Below are positions 9,196 to 18,638 of a stretch of 64,000 bases of DNA, in pieces (position 1 is the stretch's first letter; each line of letters starts with the position of its first letter). A model generated the notes under the pieces. It made no database searches. It was not told the origin of the DNA and saw nothing but the letters and a program-made list of their open reading frames with translations. The translations under genes and the position numbers were made by a program. Origin of the DNA: Pseudomonas sediminis (lineage in GTDB: Bacteria; Pseudomonadota; Gammaproteobacteria; Pseudomonadales; Pseudomonadaceae); contig NZ_CP154631.1 of assembly GCF_039555755.1 (NCBI RefSeq), forward strand, positions 1 through 64,000, written 5' to 3'.

Positions 9196-9972
9196 TCAGT
9201 CACAGGCAGGCTTGCGCCCAGGGCGGTCACGCATCTGCCACAGGCGCTGCACATCCGGGCGCAGCCACTCGGCATTGCTGTCCAGGGTTCGCTTGAGCAC
9301 ATCCCTGACCCACTCGGGCAGGTGCGGATGCAGGCGGTAGTACACCCACTGCCCATTGCGCCGATCTTCCAGCAGACCGCTGCTGCGCAATAGCGCCAGG
9401 TGCCGGGAAATCTTCGGCTGAGCCTCTTCCAGCGCGGCGGTCAGCTCGCAGACGCACAGCTCCTGCTCGAGGGTAACGAGCATGGCGATACGTGCTCGCG
9501 TCTCATCGGCCAGGCACTTGAACAGTTCGGTGGGCGTCATGCCATCGTTGGCAGCAATGGCTGGCTTGCTCTTGATCAGCACGAACATCTTTATACGCTC
9601 GTGGATCTCGTGCAGGGTCTTGCGATAGGCGTCCTTCTGCGAGCTGGTCGCCGGATCTTCGAAATTCCAGGCGATGTATTCGCCAGTACCAGGCAGCGCC
9701 AGGCACTCCAGCGCAGACTTGTCACATAGCGTGATCACATAGTCGAAAGGCTCGCCCGCTACCTGCTCGACGGACTTGCTGAACAGCCCGGCGGTGGAAA
9801 CGCCAAGGTGCTCCAGGGCATCGCGGGTGCGCGGATCGACCTCGGTGGGTGCGGTGCCTGCACTGAAGGCTTCGAAATGTTCGGAGTCGGTATGGCGCAG
9901 CAGCGCTTCGGCCATCTGCGAGCGCGACGAGTTGGCCACGCAGAGGAACAGGACACGCTTTTTCTGGCTCAT
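9196..9972 (-). CDS. arsCR: ArsC-ArsR fusion: arsenate reductase domain plus arsenite-responsive repressor domain
   Basis: The 258 aa protein has two domains. Residues 1-140 are a thioredoxin-linked, LMW-phosphatase-fold ArsC: CVANSSR loop (Cys11, Arg17) and the redox pair Cys83 and Cys90 in [10 protein letters not shown]. From about residue 145 there is an ArsR/SmtB winged-helix domain ([19 protein letters not shown]) with the As(III)-binding ELCVCEL at the start of its DNA-binding helix. One protein would thus reduce arsenate and sense arsenite. I start at the ATG at 9972 (GGAAATCAAC upstream); an in-frame ATG at 9984 is also possible but has no ribosome binding site. It leads the reverse-strand ars operon. 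Confidence 0.88.
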   Translation of the reverse strand: MSQKKRVLFLCVANSSRSQMAEALLRHTDSEHFEAFSAGTAPTEVDPRTRDALEHLGVSTAGLFSKSVEQVAGEPFDYVITLCDKSALECLALPGTGEYIAWNFEDPATSSQKDAYRKTLHEIHERIKMFVLIKSKPAIAANDGMTPTELFKCLADETRARIAMLVTLEQELCVCELTAALEEAQPKISRHLALLRSSGLLEDRRNGQWVYYRLHPHLPEWVRDVLKRTLDSNAEWLRPDVQRLWQMRDRPGRKPACD

Positions 9973-9995
9973 GTTGATTTCCATCAAGGATGCAC

Positions 9996-10045
9996 ACGAG
10001 CGAATATATTATTTTTCAGATATACAGTAAATCGAATATATTTGA
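9996..10045. promoter_or_regulatory. Divergent ars promoter region with 10-bp direct repeats (candidate ArsR operator)
   Basis: CGAATATATT occurs at 10001-10010 and again at 10033-10042, 32 bp apart, in an AT-rich patch that contrasts with the GC-rich genome. Toward arsCR, TTTACT (10026-10031) and TATATT (10003-10008) are 17 bp apart. Toward acr3, TTTTCA (10013-10018) and TATATT (10037-10042) are 18 bp apart. The two promoters overlap, so one repressor bound here could shut both. That the ArsR domain binds these repeats is inference. Confidence 0.6.
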
Positions 10046-10078
10046 GCCATGCGCCCGTGACGAGGATAGGCAGCGAAG

Positions 10079-11149
10079 ATGACAAATGCGTGCGACACCG
10101 CCCTGAAGCAATCCGCAGGCGCGCCCCTGGGTTTCTTCGAACGCTACCTGACTCTGTGGGTGTTCCTCTGTATCGCGGCCGGTACGGCACTCGGCCTGGC
10201 CGCTCCGCAGGCCGCCCAGGCGGTGGGCGCCATGGAGATTGCCCAGGTGAACATCCCGGTCGGCCTGCTGATCTGGGTGATGATCATCCCCATGCTGATG
10301 AAGATCGACTTCGGCTCACTGCATGAAGTACGCGGCCAGAAAGCCGGCATCGGCGTCACCCTGTTCGTCAACTGGGTGGTCAAGCCCTTCTCCATGGCCC
10401 TGATCGGCTGGCTGTTCATCAAGATCCTGTTCGCCGACTGGCTGCCGGCCGACCAGCTCGACAGCTACATGGCCGGGCTGATTCTGCTCGGCGCCGCACC
10501 CTGTACGGCGATGGTGTTCGTGTGGAGCAACCTGTGCAACGGCAACGCCAACTTCACCATCAGCCAAGTGGCGCTCAACGATCTGGTGATGGTGTTCGCC
10601 TTCGCCCCCATAGTCGCCCTGCTGCTCGGCGTATCGTCGATCCCGGTGCCGTGGGATACCCTGCTGCTGTCGGTGGTGATGTATATCGTCATCCCCCTGG
10701 CCATCGCCCAGGCGGTACGCGCCCACCTGCTCAAGCGCGGCAAGCCCGCCTTCGATGCGGCACTGGCGAAAATCTCCCCCTTCTCCATCATCGCCCTGCT
10801 GGCCACCCTGGTGCTGCTGTTCTCCTTTCAGGGCCAGGCCATCGTCGAACAACCGCTGGTGATCGGCATTCTGGCCATGCCTATCCTGCTGCAGACACTG
10901 TTCATCGCCGCGCTCGGTTACTGGCTCAACCGCTCACTGAAGGTACGCCATGACGTGGCCGGTCCCTCGACCATGATCGGCGCCTCCAACTTCTTCGAAC
11001 TGGCCGTGGCGGTGGCCATCGTGCTCTATGGCTTCGACTCCGGCGCCGCGCTGGCTACCGTGGTCGGTGTGCTGATCGAGGTGCCGGTGATGCTCTGGCT
11101 GGTACGCATGGTCAACAAGAGTCGCAGTTGGTACGAGCGGGCCTTGTAG
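10079..11149 (+). CDS. acr3: Acr3 arsenite efflux transporter
   Basis: The 356 aa inner-membrane protein has about ten transmembrane helices and the hallmark AAPCTAMVFVWSNLC near residue 140, whose Cys is essential in Acr3 proteins. It also has the conserved GASNFFELAVAVAI block near residue 300. It expels As(III), coupled to the proton motive force. GAGGATAGGCAGCG lies upstream of the ATG. Divergent transcription from arsCR places it under the same control region. A hairpin with a short T-tract follows about 90 nt downstream. Confidence 0.93.
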   Translation: MTNACDTALKQSAGAPLGFFERYLTLWVFLCIAAGTALGLAAPQAAQAVGAMEIAQVNIPVGLLIWVMIIPMLMKIDFGSLHEVRGQKAGIGVTLFVNWVVKPFSMALIGWLFIKILFADWLPADQLDSYMAGLILLGAAPCTAMVFVWSNLCNGNANFTISQVALNDLVMVFAFAPIVALLLGVSSIPVPWDTLLLSVVMYIVIPLAIAQAVRAHLLKRGKPAFDAALAKISPFSIIALLATLVLLFSFQGQAIVEQPLVIGILAMPILLQTLFIAALGYWLNRSLKVRHDVAGPSTMIGASNFFELAVAVAIVLYGFDSGAALATVVGVLIEVPVMLWLVRMVNKSRSWYERAL

Positions 11150-11237
11150 CTTGCAAGCGAGCACGATGCCTCTACGCCTGGCTAGACGCACAAGTGAACA
11201 ACACAGTGAAGAAGACCGCGCCGCACCCGACCTGCAC

Positions 11238-11259
11238 AAGCAGGCCGACGCCTGCTTTT
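11238..11259 (+). terminator. Candidate intrinsic terminator after acr3
   Basis: AAGCAGGC (11238-11245), loop CGAC, and GCCTGCTT (11250-11257) form an 8-bp stem running into four Ts. It sits between acr3 and the convergent moaA gene. The remaining bases of that gap show nothing else I can support. Confidence 0.5.
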
Positions 11260-11334
11260 CAGGGAGCAGCTCGGGCAGGCAGCAAGACTTGAAGGATTGC
11301 GCTACCCAATCGCTCCAGAACAGCGAGCAACGCG

Positions 11335-12303
11335 TCAGCCGCCGATGATCTTCATCACCGTCACGCCGCCGGAGAAGGCCAAGTCCTGCTTGTCACCCAG
11401 CGCCTTGACCAGTAGCCGCTGCAACGCCGGCAAAGCCTGGTGACGGGGTTTGTCCAACAGATCGCCAACGTAGTGGCGGTTGCTCGACGACAGGCAGCCG
11501 TGCAACCAACCGGTAGAGGACAGGCGCAGACGCGAGCAGGTACGGCAGAACGGCACGCTTTCGTTGGCGATCACGCCGAAATGACCGGCACCGGGAATGG
11601 CGTAGCGCATCGCCGTGGCGTCCACTGGTGCGCTGGCCTGAACGTACTGGTGGCGGCTGCCGATCAGCTCGAGCAGCTCGGGCAGACCGACGAATTGCTG
11701 GTTGAAGGCATTGGGGTCACGCGCCAGGTGGCCCATGCGCATCAGTTCGATGAAGCGCAGCTCGAAACCGCGTTCCAGGCAGTACTCCAGCAGCGGCAGT
11801 ACCTGGTCGAGGTTCTGCCCGCGCAACGGCACCATGTTGACCTTGATCTTCATCCCGGCTTCGCGCGCCGCTTCCATGCCGGCCAGCACGGTGGCCAGGT
11901 CGCCACCACGGGCGATGCTGCGGAAGGCGTCGGCGTCGAGGGTATCGAGGGAAACATTGAGACGGCGGATACCGCATTCGACCAGCAGCGGTAGCTTGCG
12001 CTCGAGCAACTGGCCGTTGGTGGTCAGGCTGATATCGTCGAGACCGAGTTGGCTGACCTGGCGCAGGAAAGGCTCCAGGCGCGTGCTGACCAGCGGTTCA
12101 CCACCGGTGATGCGCAGGCGCTCGATACCGGCTGCTTCGATCAGATAAGCCACGCCACGCGCCATGGCGTCGGCGGAGAGTTCGTCCTGAGCGGCGACCA
12201 GACGCTTGCCGTTCGGCACACAGTAGGTGCAGGCGTAGTTGCAGGCGGCGGTCAGGCTGACGCGGAGGTTGCGAAAGCGTCTGCCCTGGCGATCGACGAT
12301 CAT
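11335..12303 (-). CDS. moaA: MoaA, GTP 3',8-cyclase (molybdenum cofactor synthesis)
   Basis: The 322 aa radical-SAM enzyme has the N-terminal 4Fe-4S motif CNYACTYC (residues 21-28), the GGEP SAM motif (near residue 68), a C-terminal second cluster motif (FCRTCSRLRL with a further Cys in WLHGC), and the C-terminal Gly-Gly needed for activity. It converts GTP to 3',8-cyclo-7,8-dihydro-GTP, which MoaC processes; no moaC lies in this window. GGAG is 6 nt upstream of the ATG. It stands alone, so it may be one of two moaA copies, as in other Pseudomonas. Confidence 0.92.
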   Translation of the reverse strand: MIVDRQGRRFRNLRVSLTAACNYACTYCVPNGKRLVAAQDELSADAMARGVAYLIEAAGIERLRITGGEPLVSTRLEPFLRQVSQLGLDDISLTTNGQLLERKLPLLVECGIRRLNVSLDTLDADAFRSIARGGDLATVLAGMEAAREAGMKIKVNMVPLRGQNLDQVLPLLEYCLERGFELRFIELMRMGHLARDPNAFNQQFVGLPELLELIGSRHQYVQASAPVDATAMRYAIPGAGHFGVIANESVPFCRTCSRLRLSSTGWLHGCLSSSNRHYVGDLLDKPRHQALPALQRLLVKALGDKQDLAFSGGVTVMKIIGG

Positions 12304-12342
12304 TGAGAGCTCCAGTTCGTTAAGAACCGGAGTATATCGCTA

Positions 12343-12373
12343 TGTCAGCCACGGCACATTACCGTGGCCGACA
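12343..12373. repeat. Hairpin between the TetR gene and moaA
   Basis: TGTCAGCCACGG (12343-12354) pairs with CCGTGGCCGACA (12362-12373) with one mismatch and a 7-nt loop. It lies just beyond the TetR stop on its strand. No T-tract follows, so it is not a standard terminator; it may protect an mRNA end or be an operator-like site upstream of moaA. Confidence 0.4.
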
Positions 12374-12382
12374 TGCCAGGCA

Positions 12383-13006
12383 TCAGGCGTCGCGCTTGCG
12401 CTTGTTACCCATGCGTACGCCGATGTCCATGAGGAACTGGAAGAAGCCTTCCTGATCCTCGAGCACGTTGCTCCAGAACGGCGAGTGATACAGCGCCACA
12501 GCGCCGTGCACCAGGGCCCAGGCTGCGCAATAGTGGAAGTACGGCGGCACGTCTTCCAGCTTGCCTTCGGCGATGCGGCCCTTGATCAGCTGGGTCAGAC
12601 GCTCGAAGTTGGAAGCCCGGATCTTGTGCAGCTGCTCGACCATTTCCGGCACTTGATTGCCCTTGACCACCTTCTCTTCCAGACGGTCGAACAGGCGATA
12701 GCGCTGCGGATCGCGCATGCGGAATTCGAAGTACGCACGCGACAGCGCTTCCTTGTCACGATCCACATCGGCCGAATGCAGCAGCTCGTTGAGATCGCGC
12801 TCGTAGTCGAGCATCAGGCGCAGGTAGATCTCCGCCTTGGACTTGAAGTGCTTGTAGATAGTGCCTTTGCCGATACCGACCGCATCAGCGATCATCTCGA
12901 CGGTCACGCTGTCTTCTCCTTGTTCGAGGAAGAGTTTCAGCGCGGTATCGAGAATTTCTTGCTCGCGGCGACGGAATTCGCGGACCTTACGGGGTTCTTT
13001 CTGCAT
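12383..13006 (-). CDS. TetR-family transcriptional regulator
   Basis: The 207 aa protein has a classical N-terminal TetR helix-turn-helix at about residues 15-62 (ILDTALKLFLEQG then IADAVGIGKGTIYKHFKSK). A divergent helical C-terminal domain (FRMRDPQRYRLFDRLEE) presumably binds a ligand. The ligand is unknown. It is divergent from the class V aminotransferase gene across a 75-bp gap, a layout that often means the regulator controls its neighbour; that is inference. A similar TetR gene lies just upstream of the rgsA-tatD region in P. aeruginosa as I recall. Confidence 0.85.
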   Translation of the reverse strand: MQKEPRKVREFRRREQEILDTALKLFLEQGEDSVTVEMIADAVGIGKGTIYKHFKSKAEIYLRLMLDYERDLNELLHSADVDRDKEALSRAYFEFRMRDPQRYRLFDRLEEKVVKGNQVPEMVEQLHKIRASNFERLTQLIKGRIAEGKLEDVPPYFHYCAAWALVHGAVALYHSPFWSNVLEDQEGFFQFLMDIGVRMGNKRKRDA

Positions 13007-13081
13007 AAAGGGACTACGGGGTCAAAAATCGAAGCCGCTTATTATGCCCAAATGCGGCCAAATTGCACGGATCATCCGACC

Positions 13082-14215
13082 ATGTACGTGTTTCATGATG
13101 AGTTCCCCCTGGAAAATGGGCTGCGCTATCTGAACCATGCGGCAGTCGCCCCCTGGCCAAAACGCAGTGCTGAAGCGGTTCGACGGTTCTCGGAAGCGAA
13201 CGTGAGCAGCGGTGCACGTGACTATCCCGACTGGCTGAAACTTGAGCGTAGCCTACGCGAACGCCTTGTGCGCCTGATGAACGCTCCAAGCACCGGTGAT
13301 ATTGCACTGGTCAAGAATACCTCCGAGGCACTCTCCTTCGTGGCCTTCGGCCTGGACTGGCGAGCCGGTGACCAGGTGATCATCAGCGACGAGGAGTTTC
13401 CTTCCAACCGCATCGTCTGGCTGGCATTGGCCGCACAGGGCGTCGAGGTAGTCGAGGTCAACCTCAAGAGTGATGATCCGGAAGCGGCCTTGCTCACCGC
13501 CTTCACCCCGCGCACACGCCTGTTATCGATCAGTGCTGTGCAGTTCGCCAGCGGCCTGCGTCTGGATCTGCCGCGCCTAGGCCGCGGCTGCCGCCAGCAT
13601 GGCGTGCTGTTCTGCATCGATGCCATCCAGCAACTGGGCGCCCTGCCCTTCGACGTCCAGGCCTACGACTGCGACTTCGCCATGGCCGACGGCCACAAAT
13701 GGATGCTCGGCCCGGAGGGCCTGGGGGTGTTCTATTGCCGCAGTGCGGTACGCGACCAGCTGAAACTGCACGAGTACGGCTGGCACATGCTGGAGCACGC
13801 CGGCGATTACACCCGCCAGGACTGGCAACCGGCCCGCAGTGCGCGGCGCTTCGAATGCGGCAGCCCGAACATGCTCGGCGCCTTCGCCCTAGAGGCGAGT
13901 TTGTCGTTGCTCGAAGAAGTGGGTATGGAGCGGGTCGGCGCCTTGCTGGAGAAACGGGTGCAGCGCCTCGACGACGGTATTCGCGCATTACCCGGTGCGG
14001 TGATTCATAGCCCGCTCGACCCCGCGCGCCGTGCCGGCATCCTCAACTTCAGCCTGGCAGGCTGGAACAACCCCGCGCTTTATCAACGTCTGCGCGAGGA
14101 ACAGGTGATCTGCGTGCAGCGCGGTCCAGGCGTACGCCTGTCGCCACATTTCTATACCAGCGAGCAGGTGATCGAAGAGACCTTGGGCCTGCTAACCCAG
14201 CTGGCAAAAGGGTGA
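13082..14215 (+). CDS. Class V aminotransferase (cysteine desulfurase/isopenicillin N epimerase-like)
   Basis: The 377 aa PLP enzyme has the N-terminal LNHAAVAPWP motif, KNTSEAL (PLP phosphate binding), CIDAIQQLGALP and the Lys-bearing MADGHKWMLGPEG (PLP Schiff base, near residue 206). The class V fold covers desulfurases, lyases and epimerases, and the true substrate is unclear. There is no Cys-rich active-site loop typical of IscS in the C-terminal third, so a desulfurase role is doubtful. I start at the ATG at 13082 (MYVFHDEF); an in-frame ATG at 13049 is a poorer match. The much longer open frame upstream is antisense to the TetR gene. Confidence 0.8.
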   Translation: MYVFHDEFPLENGLRYLNHAAVAPWPKRSAEAVRRFSEANVSSGARDYPDWLKLERSLRERLVRLMNAPSTGDIALVKNTSEALSFVAFGLDWRAGDQVIISDEEFPSNRIVWLALAAQGVEVVEVNLKSDDPEAALLTAFTPRTRLLSISAVQFASGLRLDLPRLGRGCRQHGVLFCIDAIQQLGALPFDVQAYDCDFAMADGHKWMLGPEGLGVFYCRSAVRDQLKLHEYGWHMLEHAGDYTRQDWQPARSARRFECGSPNMLGAFALEASLSLLEEVGMERVGALLEKRVQRLDDGIRALPGAVIHSPLDPARRAGILNFSLAGWNNPALYQRLREEQVICVQRGPGVRLSPHFYTSEQVIEETLGLLTQLAKG

Positions 14216-14291
14216 GGACTCAGCAGCGTCCGCGGTATTCCAAATCCGTTTAAAAAACTCAGGCTTTGGCCTGGACGCTCGCTGATCATGG

Positions 14292-14298
14292 CTAATAC
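14292..14298 (+). promoter_or_regulatory. Candidate RpoS-type -10 for the RgsA-like sRNA
   Basis: The element CTAATACT (14292-14299) resembles the RpoS consensus CTATACT. It sits about 6 nt before the inferred transcript start. Known RgsA in P. aeruginosa needs RpoS. Confidence 0.5.
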
Positions 14299-14303
14299 TG
14301 GAA

Positions 14304-14425
14304 CTTACTGGTGCGCGGCATCTCCCCCCAAGTGCCCCGCCAGCCAAGGTACCGTGGACCGCGTACCTTGATTTACTCCTAATGGTCTTAACCCGGATTC
14401 ATCCCCCAGAGTCCGGGTTTTTTTT
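14304..14425 (+). ncRNA. rgsA: Candidate RgsA (P16) small RNA
   Basis: The gap between the aminotransferase gene and tatD is 351 nt and holds a transcription unit of the right size. An RpoS-like -10 lies at 14292, a hairpin at 14346-14352/14363-14369 (AAGGTAC/GTACCTT), and a strong intrinsic terminator at 14390-14425. The predicted RNA is about 120 nt, matching RgsA, which in P. aeruginosa PAO1 lies immediately upstream of tatD (PA2959) as I recall. RgsA is an Hfq-binding RNA induced in stationary phase and linked to stress resistance. Identity rests on position, size and signals, not on alignment. Confidence 0.7.
14390..14425 (+). terminator. Intrinsic terminator of the RgsA-like RNA
   Basis: AACCCGGA (14390-14397) pairs with TCCGGGTT (14412-14419), followed by eight Ts (14418-14425). 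This is a textbook Rho-independent terminator on the plus strand; no protein gene precedes it closely, which argues for a small RNA. Confidence 0.85.
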
Positions 14426-14443
14426 GCTCAGCGGATCGCCGTT

Positions 14444-14563
14444 CCCGTAGGGTGGGTTAGCCGCCTGCCACGGTCGCTGACTGCTTCGCTGATCTGGGTG
14501 CGGCGTAACCCACCATGGCTGCAACGCCTCACATCGCCTGGTGCGCGCGGCGCCCCCTACGGG
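14444..14563. repeat. Nested inverted repeat downstream of the RgsA-like gene
   Basis: An inner pair GGTGGGTTAGCCGC (14451-14464) / GCGGCGTAACCCACC (14500-14514) lies inside an outer exact pair CCCGTAGGG (14444-14452) / CCCTACGGG (14555-14563). Such GTAGGGTGGGTTAG-type elements are dispersed in many Pseudomonas genomes. It ends 4 nt before the tatD stop and could also protect the tatD mRNA 3' end. Confidence 0.6.
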
Positions 14564-14566
14564 CTG

Positions 14567-15355
14567 TTATGCGTCAGCCACACCTGCCAGCGGGAACAGA
14601 CGCTTGAAGTTGCTCGAGGTCTGCTCAGCCAGCGCCTCGTAGCTAACCCCACGCAGCACCGCCAGGTACTCCGCCACTTCACGCACGTATTGCGGCAGGT
14701 TGGGCTTGCCACGATGCGGCACGGGCGCCAGGTAAGGCGAGTCGGTTTCCACCAGCAGACGGTCAGCCGGCACCTGGCGCGCCACATCGCGCAGCGCCTC
14801 GGCATTGCGGAAGGTGACGATGCCGGACAGGGAAATATAGAAACCGATGTCCAGCGCGGCCTTGGCCATCTCCCAGTCTTCGGTGAAGCAATGCAGCACG
14901 CCAGCCTGCGGTAGCGCCGCTTCGCGCAACAACGCCAGGGTGTCGGCGCGGGCCTCGCGGGTGTGCACGATTACCGGCTTACCCGTGATGCGCGCCGCCT
15001 CCAGATGCAGACGGAAGGAGGCCTGCTGCAGCGCAGCGGATTCCGGCTCATAGTGGTAATCCAGACCGGTCTCACCAATGGCCACCACTTTTGGGTGTGC
15101 CAGCTCGCCCAGTAGCCAGTCCAGCGCCGGTTCGGCGCCCGGCTCGAGATCCAGTGGATGCACGCCCACCGAGCAATCGACATCGACATAGCGCTCGGCC
15201 AGGCCCTTGACCGTGGCGGCGTTGTCAGCGCTGACGCCAATGCACAGAAAATGCCCGACGCCGGCGGCGCGCGCCGCATCCAGGGCAGCATCCAGCGAAC
15301 CGCCATGGGCAGCGAGGTCGAGACGATCAAGGTGGCAATGGGAGTCGATCAGCAC
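14567..15355 (-). CDS. tatD: TatD/YcfH-family metal-dependent hydrolase (DNase)
   Basis: The 262 aa TIM-barrel protein has the metal ligands of the family: HCHLD at residues 6-10, Glu in IGETGLDYHY (near residue 94), His in PVIVHTREA, His in GVLHCFTED and Asp in ETDSPYLAP (near residue 205). TatD proteins are Mg2+-dependent 3'-5' DNases or RNases; the copy next to holB and tmk corresponds to E. coli YcfH. The start is GTG at 15355. It closes the reverse-strand unit mltG-tmk-holB-pilZ-tatD. The pilZ stop lies 114 nt upstream. Confidence 0.9.
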   Translation of the reverse strand: MLIDSHCHLDRLDLAAHGGSLDAALDAARAAGVGHFLCIGVSADNAATVKGLAERYVDVDCSVGVHPLDLEPGAEPALDWLLGELAHPKVVAIGETGLDYHYEPESAALQQASFRLHLEAARITGKPVIVHTREARADTLALLREAALPQAGVLHCFTEDWEMAKAALDIGFYISLSGIVTFRNAEALRDVARQVPADRLLVETDSPYLAPVPHRGKPNLPQYVREVAEYLAVLRGVSYEALAEQTSSNFKRLFPLAGVADA

Positions 15356-15469
15356 AACGGGAGAACTCGGGCAAATGGAAAGCCCGAATTGTAATCGAAA
15401 GTGGCAGGCGCCTGGACGCTCTGGAGGAGATGCTTCGGCCGCGAGGACAGTACGCGCGCGGCCAGCAGG

Positions 15470-15826
15470 TTACATGGTGTGAGTCGGGCGGTCGGACTTC
15501 AGCGCGCCAGCGAGGTAGGTTTCGATCTTGTTGCGAGCGGTGTTATCGCCGTCGTTGAACTGTACGCCGACACCGGCGGCGCGGTTGCCCTGAGCGCCTT
15601 TAGGGGTGATCCACACCACCTTGCCAGCCACCGGAATCTTCTCCGGCTCATCCATCAGGTTGAGCAGCATGAACACTTCGTCACCGAGCTTGTAGCTCTT
15701 GTTGGTGGGAATGAAGAGGCCGCCATTCTTGATGAAAGGCATGTAGGCCGCGTACAGCACGGACTTGTCCTTGATGGTCAGGGACAGAATTCCGTTACGG
15801 GGACCCAGATTGGGTGGCAGGCTCAT
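15470..15826 (-). CDS. pilZ: PilZ, type IV pilus biogenesis protein
   Basis: The 118 aa protein is nearly identical over its length to P. aeruginosa PilZ as I know it (MSLPPNLGPRNGILSL start, KSDRPTHTM end). The c-di-GMP-binding RxxxR motif is absent at the N-terminus, as in canonical PilZ, which acts with FimX and PilB in pilus assembly instead of binding the nucleotide. The ATG at 15826 has AGGA 8 nt upstream; a GTG two codons earlier is less likely. It lies downstream of holB, the classic location. Confidence 0.95.
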   Translation of the reverse strand: MSLPPNLGPRNGILSLTIKDKSVLYAAYMPFIKNGGLFIPTNKSYKLGDEVFMLLNLMDEPEKIPVAGKVVWITPKGAQGNRAAGVGVQFNDGDNTARNKIETYLAGALKSDRPTHTM

Positions 15827-15952
15827 CAGCACATTCCTGGCGTTTATTGCTCAATGCCTGATTCTAGGGCCTGACCATACTCATGCGCAAACAACCAGGT
15901 GGCAGGCAGCCAGCAGAATGTGACGCCCTGCCGAATCCTGCCATGACGCGGC

Positions 15953-17579
<1,627 letters not shown>

Positions 17580-18635
17580 TTATTCAGTTTCGGCCGACGC
17601 GCGCGGCGCGGGGCTGGAGCGGTAATCGGCGCGACGCTTGAGCTGATATTCGCGCACCGCGCGATTGTGCTCGACCAAGGTGTTGGAGAACACGTGGCTA
17701 CCGTCGCCTCGCGCGACGAAATACAGCGTGGTGCCATCGAGCGGGTTGAGCGCGGCATTGATCGCCTCACGGCCGACCATGGCGATGGGCGTCGGCGGCA
17801 TGCCGTCGATGGTGTAGGTGTTGTAGGGCGTTGGCGTGCGCAGGTCGGCGCGGGTGATGCGGCCGTTATAGCGTTCGCCCATGCCGTAAATGACGGTGGG
17901 GTCGGTCTGCAGGCGCATACCGATGCGCAGGCGGCGCACGAATACGCCGGCAATCTCGCCGCGTTCTTCGGGTACACCGGTTTCTTTCTCGATCATCGAC
18001 GCCATGATCAGTGCATCGTAGGGCTCGCGATAGGGCAAGCCCTCGGCGCGCTTTTGCCATTCTTCGGCAAGCACAGCCTCAAGACGTGCGTTAGCCTGCT
18101 TGAGCAAATCCTCGTCGCTCATACCACGAACAAAGCGATAGGTATCGGGGAAGAAACGCCCCTCCGGATTCTGTCCGGCCAGGCCCAGGCGCTCCATCAA
18201 CTGCGCATCGCTGAGATCGGCCAGACGCTGCTCCAGGCGTTCCTGGCGCGCCAGAGCGGCACGCACCTGACGGAAGTTCCAACCCTCGACCAGAGTGAGG
18301 CTGTACTGCACCACCTCACCGCGCCGCCATAGCCCGAGCATATCCCGCGCGGTTTGTTGTGGCAGTAAACGATATTCACCGCTGTGCATGGCAGGCGCAT
18401 TCAGATTGAAGCGCCAGTAAAGGCGCAGCCAGAAGGCATTGTCGATGACACCTTCTGCTTCCAGACGATTGAGCAGGCCGCTCGGCGTAGCGCCGGACGG
18501 AACCTCCAGAAGCATTTCTTCAGCCAGATGCAGAGGCTGCTCCAGCGCTCTTTGCTGCTGCCAGGCAGCACCAACTACCAGTAGAGCAGCCAACAACACG
18601 CCGCATTCAAGCAGCACCAGGATCTTGCGTAGCAC
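17580..18635 (-). CDS. mltG: MltG, endolytic peptidoglycan transglycosylase
   Basis: The 351 aa protein has one N-terminal transmembrane segment (residues 5-25), a LysM-like stretch near residue 45 (LLEVPSGATPSGLLNRLE), and the YceG domain with catalytic Glu in ASMIEKETGVPEER near residue 220. It cleaves nascent glycan strands and sets their length. The start is GTG, 3 nt after the pabC stop. The neighbours pabC and tmk are the same in E. coli and Pseudomonas. Confidence 0.93.
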   Translation of the reverse strand: MLRKILVLLECGVLLAALLVVGAAWQQQRALEQPLHLAEEMLLEVPSGATPSGLLNRLEAEGVIDNAFWLRLYWRFNLNAPAMHSGEYRLLPQQTARDMLGLWRRGEVVQYSLTLVEGWNFRQVRAALARQERLEQRLADLSDAQLMERLGLAGQNPEGRFFPDTYRFVRGMSDEDLLKQANARLEAVLAEEWQKRAEGLPYREPYDALIMASMIEKETGVPEERGEIAGVFVRRLRIGMRLQTDPTVIYGMGERYNGRITRADLRTPTPYNTYTIDGMPPTPIAMVGREAINAALNPLDGTTLYFVARGDGSHVFSNTLVEHNRAVREYQLKRRADYRSSPAPRASAETE

Positions 18636-18638
18636 CAG

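Noticed and set aside
12239..13081. N-terminal extension of the aminotransferase of about 280 codons
   Set aside because: It is antisense to the TetR gene; the aminotransferase fold begins at about 13082.
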